Shown piece by piece: positions 32,721 to 43,546 of a stretch of 64,000 bases of DNA (the first letter of the stretch is position 1; the number at the start of each line of letters is the position of its first letter). Source of the stretch: Batkoa obscura (Eukaryota > Entomophthoromycota > Entomophthoromycetes > Entomophthorales > Batkoaceae); the NCBI GenBank assembly GCA_030770535.1, contig JASVEC010000077.1, positions 21,189 through 85,188 of the forward strand, in the 5' to 3' direction. Below the pieces are notes generated by a model. It did no database searches and was not told the DNA's origin. It worked only from the letters and a program-made list of their open reading frames with translations. A program made the translations under genes and the position numbers.

Positions 32721-34939
32721 TTATTTTAAAAAAATATTATAAACTGGATTTTCAGTTTCTTCTACCCAAGGATAATTTAAATTTAATAAAAATTCATTCC
32801 AAAGTTCATAATCACTAAAAGGTATTTGAATACCAACTAATACTTTACCAGTATCTAAAATTATAAATTATAAATTTATATTAATATAATTTTACAATAT
32901 TAATTATTTTACCTCCACCATAATTACGATAATGAAACAAAGATACATTCCATGAAAATTTTAAACCAATCAAAAACTTAGCTAATGCATCTGGGCGTTC
33001 AGGGAATTCTAATATATAAAAATAAGGATTTATTATTACAACTATTATTTAAAATCAAATATAAAATTAAATTTTACCAAATCGAAATAATCTTTCATTA
33101 GGTACCTAATATTAAATTAAATTAAATTAAATATAAACATAAATCTTCAATTATTATAATTAATAAATATCAAAAACTTACATTACATCTCCCCCCAACT
33201 AAAAATCTTGCATGAGATTTAGCTAATTCATTGTTAGATAGATCCATAGGATGTGAAAATCCAAAATCATTTTGTAATGTATTGAATAGTTCTTCTAGTT
33301 CCTCTTTTCTTTTCGTTGGGTTTAATAAGGTAAAAGATAAAAAGATATATCCATCTTTATTATTACTATATCTATAAGCAAAGGATGTAACATTACGTGG
33401 CAATATAACGTTATGTAATTTTATAAAACTAAATTAATTTAAAATGTAAGAAATCATTTATTATGTTATTGCTATCTTTAGTAATAATGATAATAATAAT
33501 AATTACCTTCCTGGTGTTTCTGGTACAACAATAGAAATAAATGCTTCTTTAGCTAAACCAATATCAGCTCTATCAGCTACAAATCTTAATCGATCAAAAT
33601 TCATATTAGCTCCTGATAATATACCAACATAATCGTCATAATTATTATCACTCTCTTTATTATCGTTATTTATTTTTATGTTAATATTTTCTATTTGTTC
33701 TAAGTAATTCTTTGATAGTATTAAATCATTATCTTTAAATTCATAAAATGGCCCATTTTCATTATTAATTTCATTTCCTAAAACTCCTTCTTTCTTATTA
33801 AATAATTGTTGAATATTTTTATCTAATCCCTTAGTTATATTTAACCATTTTTTTAAACCTGCTACGCCTAAAGCACCTGCAGGTTCAACTACAGATCTTG
33901 TATCTAATTAATAAAAATTATGTTAAAACTTTAACAATCAATAATAATAATTTTCTTTTCACCTTCAAATATATCTTTAATAGCTGCACAAATATCATCA
34001 TTTGAAACCAGAATGACCCCATCTAAATATTCTGAACACAACTTAAAAGTTTCATTACCTACTAGCCTCACCGCAGCACCATCGGCAAAAAGACCTACTT
34101 GAGGTAATGTGTCTGGTTTACCCAATTTTAATGAATGATACATCGCATACGAATCCACCGTTTCCACGCCAAACACCTTGACATGAGGTGATATTCTTTT
34201 GACATAATTAGCAATACCTGCCGCTAAGCCGCCCCCACCAATACAACAAAAGATAGCTTTTAAATGGGTTAAATTACGAATCTGTCGTAGTATTTCCACT
34301 CCAGTAGTACCTTGTCCAGCGATTACATATGGATCATCATACGGTGGAATGTTGGTTAAATTTTGTTCTAAAACCAAACGTTGACCTTCTAATTTGGCTT
34401 CATCAAAATCATTCCCTTTTAAAATGACATTGGCACCCAACCGTTGGACATTTTTCCATTTAATAGCTGGAGTGGCTAAGGGCATAACAATAGTGGCAGG
34501 GATATTGAGTTTTTGGGAAGCTAGGGCTAATAACAATAAGCTTGATTAAAATCCTTAAACTTCAATGAAAAATAATTAACTTACCTACTCCTTGAGCGTG
34601 ATTACCTAATTAATTTTGTTAAATAAGTAAAAATTTTAATTTTAATTTAACATCTACTTTATTAATAGTTTAATAAATCTTACCAGCTGACACCGCCACA
34701 ATCCCGTTTTTCTTTTGCTCCATTGTCAACGCTCTAATCTTATTATAAGCGCCTCGAATTTTAAATGAAAATACTGGTTGTAAATCTTCTCTTTTATAAT
34801 AAATTCGAATGTTTTTAATTTGCTCATTATTCAATTGAATATTTTGTGTTAAATTAACACCATAATGTAAAGGTGTTTCGATAGCTACATCATATACTGG
34901 AGCAGTTAATGTTTCTTTTAAATAATCAAAGGTTGTCAT
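32721..34939 (-). CDS. ILV1: threonine dehydratase (threonine ammonia-lyase), 8 exons
   Basis: PLP enzyme converting threonine to 2-oxobutanoate and ammonia, the first committed step of isoleucine synthesis. Exons on the minus strand: 34939-34684, 34605-34585, 34526-33963, 33903-33507, 33428-33182, 33105-33078, 33008-32913, 32854-32721; total 1743 nt, 580 residues. Lys60 in [10 protein letters not shown] is the PLP Schiff-base lysine. GNHAQGVA (86-93) follows, then the phosphate-binding [10 protein letters not shown]. Two C-terminal ACT-like regulatory lobes are present: [19 protein letters not shown] and [13 protein letters not shown]...[13 protein letters not shown], the classic isoleucine/valine-responsive domain, so feedback control is expected. 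Exon 2 is only 21 nt and encodes the GNHAQGV segment. No mitochondrial presequence is visible: the catalytic domain starts almost at Met1. Confidence 0.93.
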
Positions 34940-35596
34940 TTTTTTTCAATTATTGATTATTTGTATTCTATCTTTTTTTATATAGTTTTTAGATTGGTTT
35001 GAGTTATAGCCAATGAATTATTGAGATCATGCTAACTAATGATGACTAACATTTGAATTAAGATTAGATAAAGAATAAAATTTGAGATTATGATAGTAAT
35101 ATAAAACTCACTACTTTATTACAATATTTTCAAGTTATCGTATTATCATATTATCTCAAAAAAAGCGTTAAATAAACAGAATTAAACTATTTTCAATAAT
35201 AACTTAAAACAAAATTCAGAAAAAAATCTCTTAAAAGTTCAATTATAATTACTTGAATTTATGTTATAATGTTTTATACTTTTATTTACTTTTGTTTGTA
35301 ATTATTATTAAACAAATTTAAACAAATTTATTTAAATGTTTTTCTTAAAATCAACACAATAGCTCGAAAATACTGTATATATAGTAGTCTATATTCAAAG
35401 TGGAACAATTCAAAAGCCAAAGCTAATTATTATAAAATATTAAAGGATGCCTGAGTTGACTTCATTTTTTTATTTAAGTTTTAAGTTTTAAATTCTAAAT
35501 AAAGTAATTAATAAAATAGTATTAGAATAAAATATAATTTTCAATTATTTTGTTAGTTTTTAATTTAATTTTTAAATAATTTTCTAAAAAACATAT
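34940..35596. other. AT-rich spacer upstream of threonine dehydratase
   Basis: About 650 bp containing the presumed promoter of the dehydratase. No recognisable element. Confidence 0.55.
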
Positions 35597-35631
35597 GGAG
35601 CTGTATTCTTGTGTCTAAGAATTTTACTAAC
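35597..35631 (-). mobile_element. family A MITE, truncated copy A16
   Basis: Only the first 35 bp remain (GGAGCTGTATTCTTGTG...), preceded by ATAT. The sequence then passes straight into a family T fragment. Confidence 0.65.
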
Positions 35632-36440
35632 AAAGAAAAGATATATTATCAAAGTTTACTATTAATATAATAAACTTAATCAACCAATGTATAAAATTAG
35701 TGCTTTGAGGGAAACAGGAAATAAAAAGCAACAAGCAGCATTATTATCAGCTATAGCTTCAGTATATTCTTTTGATGAATGTAAGAGTTCCTACATTATA
35801 TATTTAAAGAAATTCATGAAATAAATAGTAGTCTAAATATTGATTTAATTTTTTTGTTAAGCATCATGCAAAAAGTATAGTTAGTTGATGGACATTTTGA
35901 AAACCTTTCAAAATGAAAAAGTAGTTTTGAAGCATCAGGTAAAATAGAAAATATGAATCAATTAATTTCAAAGTTTGAGACTTTTACTTATGAACATAAT
36001 AAAATTAGTTCTCAACTGTTAATAATGAGAAAACAGATATAATTTTTTAAAAAGTACGAAAGAAACAAAAATACAAAAAGAATAATAGAGATGTAGGGCA
36101 TTAAGAAGTATTTACACTTTATTAAACATAACAATAAACTACATTGTTATCCAGTATCTGATACATCAAAAAAAAACGATATGGGGCTGTTTTTTTTGGT
36201 TTCATTATTTTTCCATTTTTTAAGCGATATTTGAGTGGAAAATTTGTTAGTAAAATTCTTAAACACAAAAATACATCCTCATATAGTTCCAATTAAAGTT
36301 ATAGAGTCTATAGAAAATAGAAAATAGAAAAATTAAAAGATCAATCCCAGCTTACTTTATGAAAATAACAGAGAATTTAAATTTCGATATTTACTAAGCA
36401 AGTAAATAGTTTGTCAAATGATAGAAATGGATTATTAGAT
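35630..36440 (+). mobile_element. degenerate, internally deleted family T fragment
   Basis: Plus-strand pieces of the transposase gene. First about 150 bp match codons 50-104 of T1. The sequence then jumps, by an internal deletion, to codon 382 onwards, continuing to near the end of the gene. It carries many substitutions and stops, so it is much older than T1 and T2. Family A copy A17 is inserted in it at 36183, and the right end of T2 adjoins it at 36441. Confidence 0.85.
36183..36280 (+). mobile_element. family A MITE, copy A17, with empty-site proof
   Basis: GGGGCTGTTTTTTTTGG to AATACATCCTC, inside an old family T fragment. T1 and T2 preserve the uninterrupted site, with a single ATAT between GCG and AGTCCC; here ATAT occurs on both sides of the MITE. 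This gives the element's exact ends and a 4-bp target duplication. Confidence 0.95.
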
Positions 36441-38925
36441 GGGGTTGTCTGAATTAGTTTCATTATTTTATCTGATTTTTAAATATTTTATATTGAAACT
36501 TCGCTTAAAATTCTATAAAATCACATCTTTTATTAAAACAAAAGTACCCAAACACAGTTCTAAATCATTCTATTATAGCTCATACTGTAAGTTAGTTGAA
36601 TTTCTACTAGATCTTAAATACATGTTCTTATAAAGCTTAATTGAGAAATATTTATTATCAACTGCTTTATAACCAACATTGTAGATTTATTATCAAATAA
36701 ATAGACTATTTTAATGTTATAATTACATTATTAATATATTGCCAAGTTAATAAATAGCTGCATGGGAGGGAGTGGTTAGCCCCAAAACTATAATTAACCA
36801 TCCCTATATAGTACAAGTAATAATAGTTTTTACATATTATTACAGTTACTTGTTCTTTGACTATTTATTAACTTAGCTATTAATAACTTAAGTAATCCTA
36901 ACATTTAACAATCTATTTCTATCATTCAACAAACTACTTACTTGCTTAGTAAATATCGAAATTTTTAAATTCTCTGTTATCTTCGTAAGGTAAGCTGGGA
37001 TCGATCTTTTAATTTTTCTGTTTTCTATAGACTCTATAACTTTAATTGGGACTATATCGCTTTTTTCTGATGTATCAGATACTGGATAACAATGTAGTTT
37101 ATTGTTATGTTTAATAAAATGTAAATACTTCTTAATGCCCTGCATCTCTATTATTCTTTTTGTATTTTTGTTTCTTTTATACTTTTTAAAAATTATATCT
37201 GTTTTCCCATTATTAACAGTCGAGTTATTAATTTTATTATGCTCACAAATAAAAGCCTCAAATCTTGAAATTAATTGATCGATATCTTCTATTTTACCTA
37301 ACGCTTCAAAACTACTTTTCCATTTTGAAAGGTTTCCAAAATGTCCATCAAATATACTTTTTCCATGATGCTCAGCAAAAAAATTAAGATTGACATTCAA
37401 ACTACTATTTATTTTATAAATTTCTTTAAACATATAGTGTAGAAACTCTTGGGATCTAAAATGATTTCCTGTATCTGCCCATATATTAATTTTTGTAAAC
37501 TTTTTAAATAGAAGCTCTGTAGAGATTAAATCGATTAAACAATCTCCTGCATATGCTGAATCATGATTCAATATTTCAGATAAATAATCAAAGTAAACTT
37601 TGCCTATTGTTTTATCATCTTTTAAATATAATACACCAAAGCCCAATACTGATATAGCTTGTTTATTATAATCATCTAGATTTATTGAATCTGGTCTTGT
37701 CCCTATTTCCATATTTTGTTTAAAATCTAAAACTATTATACAACTTTTGTTATTTAATTTTTTGATAGTTTCATTAAATGTGTTTTTTTTGAGTATCAAC
37801 ACAGAATTTATGTAATTTGTATAATTTTTCTTCTTCGTTGAAAATTTCTTGTATCTCTGCTTTGTTTTTTGCTGTATTTATTTTATTTTCAAATAACTTT
37901 TTTCTAACTGTATACTGGGTACATATATTACATAGATCCGTTTTTCTTGCTGGATTTTTGAAATTAGTTGGTATATATTTAAAGAACGTTGACCTAGCTA
38001 CTGCTTTATCTCTTAGATCATTCAAATATTTACTATATATCATTCTTCTACTTTTATTTGATATATATATTATCTGATGAATATTTACTATCGTTATTTT
38101 TTTTATTAAATCTTGATGAAATAGTTGAATCATTTAGTAAATATTGTATGATAGTTTCAATTTGGTCATCTTTAATTTTTTTTGTATTTTTAATAATAGG
38201 TTGTAATGTTGATATTTTATTATTATTACTTGTTTTTGAATAATCATATTGATTTCTATTTATATTAAACCCAAAACTCTTACATTCATCAAAAGAATAT
38301 ACTGAAGCTATAGTTGATAATAACGCTACTTGCTGACTTTTGTTTCCTGTTTCCCTTAAAGCACTAATTTTATACATTACTTGATTAAGTTTGTTATTAT
38401 CGATAGTAAACTTTGATAATATATCTTTTCTTTGTTTTGTTTTATTATAAAATTCCATAAACCTTGGGTTGTTATAAGTAGCTCTTAAAATTGATGTAAA
38501 TGAATTACAATGTTTATATTGTGTACTCCTCCCTATTGTATTGAAGTTTTCAAAAATTCCATTTCGAAGTTTAGTTATGAAAGTTTGCATTTTATTTTTA
38601 TTTCAACAAAAAATAAAGTCAAATAACTGTGTTTATATAATTATGTGTTTATATAATTATGTGTTTATATAATTATGTATTTATATAATTATATAATCAT
38701 ATAGTTATATATTATATATCTGTTAAATATCTAACAGAACTAACATAAAATATATAGTTAGGAAAATTAGCTATTCAAGAAAAGGAAACAATTAAAATAA
38801 GTTTTAAATAAAGAGATTAAAATAAGTTTTAAATATCTAACAGAACTAACATAAAATATATAGTTAGGAAAATTAGCTATTCAAGAAAAGGAAACAATTA
38901 AAATAAGTTTTAAATAAAGAGATTT
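36441..38925 (-). mobile_element. DDE DNA transposon family T, copy T2 (left end missing)
   Basis: Reverse-oriented copy nearly identical to T1. Its right terminus GGGGTTGTCTGAATTAGTTT starts at 36441. The other end stops matching T1 at about 38925, roughly 105 bp short of the expected terminus. The non-coding leader carries two expansions absent from T1: four tandem units of about 17 bp (TGTTTATATAATTATG, 38630-38690) and a 106-bp tandem duplication (38729-38940). Confidence 0.85.
36888..38590 (-). pseudogene. family T transposase, copy T2, two small frameshifts
   Basis: Same protein as in T1 with only a few substitutions, but split into three frames. Relative to T1 it lacks 2 nt in an AT dinucleotide run near 38065 and has one extra A in a homopolymer near 37785. 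Both are slippage-type changes in low-complexity tracts, so either real inactivation or sequencing error would fit. The catalytic-region frame (36888-37802) is open; one residue differs in the FFAEHHGKSIFDGHFG segment, where T1 has Asp. Confidence 0.85.
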
Positions 38926-38940
38926 CTAGTTACAAATCTT
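38729..38940. repeat. 106-bp tandem duplication in the T2 leader
   Basis: ATCTAACAGAACTAACATAA starts at 38729 and again at 38835. T1 has a single copy. Confidence 0.9.
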
Positions 38941-39011
38941 AAAACAAAACAAATAGAAGATAAATAATTAGAGCTTTATTAATAAATTAACCAACTAAAT
39001 AGAGCAAAAGA

Positions 39012-39731
39012 TCATAGTTCAATCTTAAATAAGGATACCATTTTTTTATCTTCAGAATATAGGGTATTATGAACTGGACATTCTAATAAAAACGTGGATG
39101 CTAATAACCTATTATTTTCCTGCGGAAGATAAGACAGAGGTGAATTTAGATTACTTAATGAAGTCATTGTTTGTGGATTGCATTGTGATGAAATACTATT
39201 AGCTTCATTATTAATTGCATCGTTATTTGTATTGTTGGCAGTAAGGTTATGTTCATCTGAAGTATCTTTTTTGTAGTAATAGTCCTTTGGTATATTTATT
39301 TGGTTTAAGGGTGAATTTTTAGGACGTAGTAATTTATTATTTTCGGCTTTGGAGTTGTAAAGATAATTAACTAATTGAAATTTTCGATTATCTTTTCCTT
39401 TAATTGTAAAAGTTCTCTTGATTAAATTGGAAGCTTCATTATTACCAATATCGACATCTTTCTTTTTCTCATAATAAGTAAAAAAGTTTTTGTAATATCT
39501 TGATTTGGACCATGATCGTCCATCCGTCCATCGGGATATATTCGAACTACTTTCTTCCCAAACGAAGCAAACACCTGGCTTCACTAAACTTTTATTGTTA
39601 CGATCTAATCTTCTCTTTACTAAACTTAAATGGCCTAGCTTGGAAGCTTCAATAACCATTAGAGCATCTTTAGAATCTTGAACGAAACCATGAAATAAAT
39701 TAAATTTGGAGTTGTTTGAAATATTATTCAT
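39012..39731 (-). CDS. WOPR-domain (Gti1/Pac2 family) transcription factor
   Basis: Fungal-specific DNA-binding regulator; relatives (Wor1, Ryp1, Sge1, Pac2) control morphological switching, sporulation or virulence programmes. 239 residues, single exon. WOPRa: FHGFVQDSKDALMVIEASKL (13-32) with DAL; GVCFVWEE (53-60); and the hallmark RWTDGRSWSKSRYYKNFF (67-84). WOPRb: LIKRTFTIKGKDNRKFQLVN (103-122). The tail is Asn/Ser-rich and ends SLFKIEL, a C-terminus shared with the paralogue at 60513 (SLFEIKL). Much shorter than most ascomycete relatives, which carry long disordered tails. A TATA box lies about 35 bp upstream of the start. Confidence 0.9.
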   Translation of the reverse strand: MNNISNNSKFNLFHGFVQDSKDALMVIEASKLGHLSLVKRRLDRNNKSLVKPGVCFVWEESSSNISRWTDGRSWSKSRYYKNFFTYYEKKKDVDIGNNEASNLIKRTFTIKGKDNRKFQLVNYLYNSKAENNKLLRPKNSPLNQINIPKDYYYKKDTSDEHNLTANNTNNDAINNEANSISSQCNPQTMTSLSNLNSPLSYLPQENNRLLASTFLLECPVHNTLYSEDKKMVSLFKIEL

Positions 39732-39761
39732 TTTTTTAATTTGAATTCTAGTTTATTTGCT

Positions 39762-39772
39762 CTCTATATATA
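39762..39772 (-). promoter_or_regulatory. TATA box of the WOPR gene at 39012
   Basis: TATATATAGAG on the minus strand, 31-41 bp upstream of the ATG. Confidence 0.55.
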
Positions 39773-39774
39773 CC

Positions 39775-41285
39775 TCATTGTGACTCGAGTAATCGGGGGT
39801 TGCTCAAGTTCATCCTATTCTTTTAATGGCATGCTTTGTTCCATTTAATTACAGCGAGTTATGATTTAAAGTAGAGGTGCATTCAAAAAAAAGATTATTA
39901 CTAAATTTTGGCTTTTTTTCATATCTTTATTCCACCTCAAATTAACTTTATTCTGTGTTATTACTTATTAATACTTTAGTTAACCTAATTCATTTAATTT
40001 CTAAAATTTGATTGGTTATTAATACCATTTCAATTAGAACAACTTCTATATTTAATTTTATACTTTAAAAAAGTTTAATTTATTCTAGAGGACTAAAATA
40101 TTAATTAATTTTTTTAGATGTGGGAAGTGGAATCCCATTTAATCTTAAATTATAATTGACTAAAGCTAATTTTCTATGGATAAGCTACAAAAAAGTAGCT
40201 TGTTATAAGCCAATAAATTCATCAAACTCATATTGTTATTAAGCTTTTATTCGATAATATCTTTCTATTCGAAATGTTAATAAAATTCAAGTTTATTATT
40301 TTACTTCCAAAAATTCGGATTTCATAATTAAAGTTCAATAATAATTCATTATACTAATATTAATACTATAACTCCTTTATTCAAAATAGTTTCTACATTC
40401 TAATTATTCATTTCAATTATCTTAATATCATTATTCAGAGGCTTATACTAATGTAATTTTTAATAATTTCCCCAATTTAACAAAATGATTAAAAGCTTAA
40501 TTTAGTCAATCAATTATTTACAAGAGTTTATTCATTTTTATGGTAGTTTGTTTTCTATAAACAATTAAAATTAAATTAATTAGAAAAAAAAGAATATAGC
40601 TCATTATTATTATTATTAAGTTATTAATGTATCTTTATTTTAAGGGTCAAAATAATGACAAAATAGAAGCTTATGAATCTCAGATAGAGTTACAAATACA
40701 GTTAATATATTTTAAGTTAATTTAAATGATAATATAACAGAGGTACTTGAAGTCATTTTGAATAATACAGTAGTATTTTTCTATTGTTATAGTCAATAGT
40801 AATCGTTATATCATTATATTAAGTTCTTCATTTTATATTTTTATGCTTTATTCTTGGGTTTTATGCATAATGTCATATTAAAAATAAGGATTAAATAAGG
40901 TGATGCGGGATTAGTTTCTTTTTATAAAAGTGGATGTCCAACCATTTTGAAAGTAGCTTATTTTTAAGTATTTTCTATCCGAATATCTTTAAACAAAGCA
41001 CTTAAATTTTTGTGTAATGTGACTAACATTTATTATTCACACTTTCTAGAAATTTACTTCCCAATAACTCTATTGTACAATCTAATGAATAATATTTCCA
41101 GTACTTGATAAAGTAAAAATGACTAAATGATTTACTATCTTAGCAATTTTAAACTATTTTAAGTTTGGTTTTTGTATATTTTATTTATTTGTTTTGATTT
41201 TATTCAAGCACTACTTTAATTACTATTCAAATAAATAGCCATTTTTATCTAAAAGCATTTAATAAAGTATAAATTAAAAATTGAT
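39775..41285. other. gene-free AT-rich region
   Basis: 1.5 kb upstream of the WOPR gene. No gene, RNA or named repeat seen. Confidence 0.55.
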
Positions 41286-43546
41286 AAAGAAAAGGATTTT
41301 TATAGTAACTGAATAAATTATTTATACCCGAGATACTTTGATAAAAAATTAAACTACTATATTTTAAATAGTAATGATTTAACAAATCTTTTTATCATAA
41401 TATTGTTTTTCCGCCTGTTTGTGAGTACAAAATGTATAATTAAAGTCCTTTAAAGAATAAACCAATATTTAGATTCAACACACAATATCAGTCTCTTTGA
41501 AGAATTTACACTTCTTAAATAATAAATGATTTATTGAATTTTTTAAGTGATGATTTTAATATTAAAATAATAGCCAATTATAGTAGCTTGTTTACTACTA
41601 AAATTACATTGAATCATAGTGCTGTGATTACTATTTTTTATTTTACTCTTGTTTTCGGCTTTATTAACTTCCACACCTATTTAATTGTCGGATACTCATT
41701 AAATCTTTGTATACTCAATATAACTTACCATAAAATAAAAAAAACACACCGTAATTCGTAAAAAAGTTAAATAAAAGCATTTACTTAGGTAAAAAAAGTA
41801 TAAACATGTAGAGACATCAACGTTGGAGATATGTAATGATATTATAAATTAATTTCAAAAGAATTCAAAAATAGTATTAACATCTTAATGTTGATCAATA
41901 AGTTCTATTTAAGTTATAAAATATTGCTATTTTTATTATAAAAGAGTATCACTTTCGTTAGATTATCAATAACTTATTTTAGAAGAAAAGATAAAGTAAA
42001 TAAACAAAAGCATTGGAATGTAAATAAGTTTAAAAAGTTATGGGTAACACATATCTTAAATATTTTTATTAAATACACTGAATAAATTGTATTTTTCTAG
42101 AATGGCAATAACATTTATTTTTAACTTATAACCAATAATCCTTTTTCACTTTTACAATCAAAAACTCAAGCATACTACTACTTTATAGATTTGGGAAATG
42201 AGCTAGGTAACTGACTTTAATAGTACAAGGATTCAATCAGGTAAAAATAAAAAAGATCATGAAGTACTCATTTTATTGTACCTCTCTCCCTTAATCAAGT
42301 AATTAAATCAATGTTTTTGCATCAATAAAACAGCTGGGACCTAACACTATTTTAAGGATTTTAAAAAAATTCTATTATTATAATTATGTTCAGCTTTAAT
42401 TTAAAATTTACTCCATCTTTCCAGAAAATCAGATGCTACACAAAAGGTTTAGAATATGTCTACTTACAAAAAAAAGCTGGGGAAAAAGAGGTAGATAGAA
42501 TATTGAAATCCATCCACAAATGTCAGTGACTTTTTATAACTTTTTATAACTTTTTATAGATAAAGAAAATGAAAGTCAAAGGGATATCAAAGCATAACTT
42601 ATTAGCCAACTCAAAGTACTTTTATTGATCCTAAAAATGATAGTCATATTACTATCACCTTTTTTGAAATTTTTTTCATTTAAAATAAATTTCAAAGATT
42701 CAAAGTTTTGAATTTTCATTAATTTATGTAACATCAATCATTCAAGAGTAAAGCCAATTTTAACATCTTAAATTAAATTTATGTATTTATATTCTGACTA
42801 TTTATTATGTTTTAAATGAACCTCATTACTTATTTAAATTTATAAATAACTATAATACTATTTACTTAAAAGAAAGAACTAATAATATTAAACTAATATA
42901 TGAGAGATTCATTATCAAAAAATTTAAGTTTAAATTTCAATAAAAAAACAATTACAAAGTTTAATTCAAAAAAAAGATAATTTTATTTAATTACAAAAAT
43001 AAAGTATTAATAAGTATTATATTACAATGAAACTTTAAGCAGTCCTAATTGTCTTTGATCTTCAGCACATCTATTTAGGGGTAACAAAGGACCATTGAAA
43101 CTTGGAAATTCACAATAAGTAGCCGATATTAAAGAAGGAGCAAAAGAATGGATATTTGGACTTGAGGTTATATTGCTCTTAGATAAACTGTTATGATTTT
43201 TATCAAAAGTATCATGTTTACTATAGTTATCAATATTTGATGTATTACATGTAATTTGAAGATGACGAATTTTTTTAATATAATAATGAAGTGGGATCTT
43301 TATAGTATTTAAATTGGATTGGGATGGAGTTGAAAGTAATTTATTCAAACTTTTGTTTTTATATAAATAATTCACTAATTGAAATCTTCTATTATCTCTA
43401 GTATGAATACTAAATGTTCTTTTCATTAATATCATTTCCTCTCTTTTATCGGATGAAATTTGATAATAGGTAAAAAAATTCTTATAATATCGAGAAGTAC
43501 TCCATCGCATACCATCTGTCCATCGTTGCATTTTCAAGCTTTGTTC
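41286..43546. repeat. tandem duplication, unit 1 (2261 bp)
   Basis: Direct repeat with 43547-45793. Units start AAAGAAAAGGATTTTTATAG and end TTTTCAAGCTTTGTTC. They differ by scattered substitutions and small indels. Unit 1 carries the 3' part of a WOPR gene. Confidence 0.95.
43022..43531 (-). pseudogene. WOPR-domain gene, 5'-truncated duplicate
   Basis: Retains RWTDGMRWSTSRYYKNFF, the WOPRb segment and a complete C-terminal tail ending GLLKVSL. The duplication junction at 43546 removed about the first 55 codons, including the DAL region present in the copy at 45413. The first remaining ATG is at 43531. Without WOPRa it is unlikely to make a working DNA-binding domain. Its tail shows what the frameshifted copy has lost. 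Confidence 0.85.

Noticed and set aside
36181-36284. TA-only target duplication as in Tc1/mariner elements
   Set aside because: ATAT sites alone are ambiguous, but the AAAT (A8, A9), ACTT (A22) and ATTT (A20) flanks contain no TA, so a 4-bp duplication fits better.
36439-36633. 64-codon frame
   Set aside because: Lies in the right terminal non-coding part of transposon T2.
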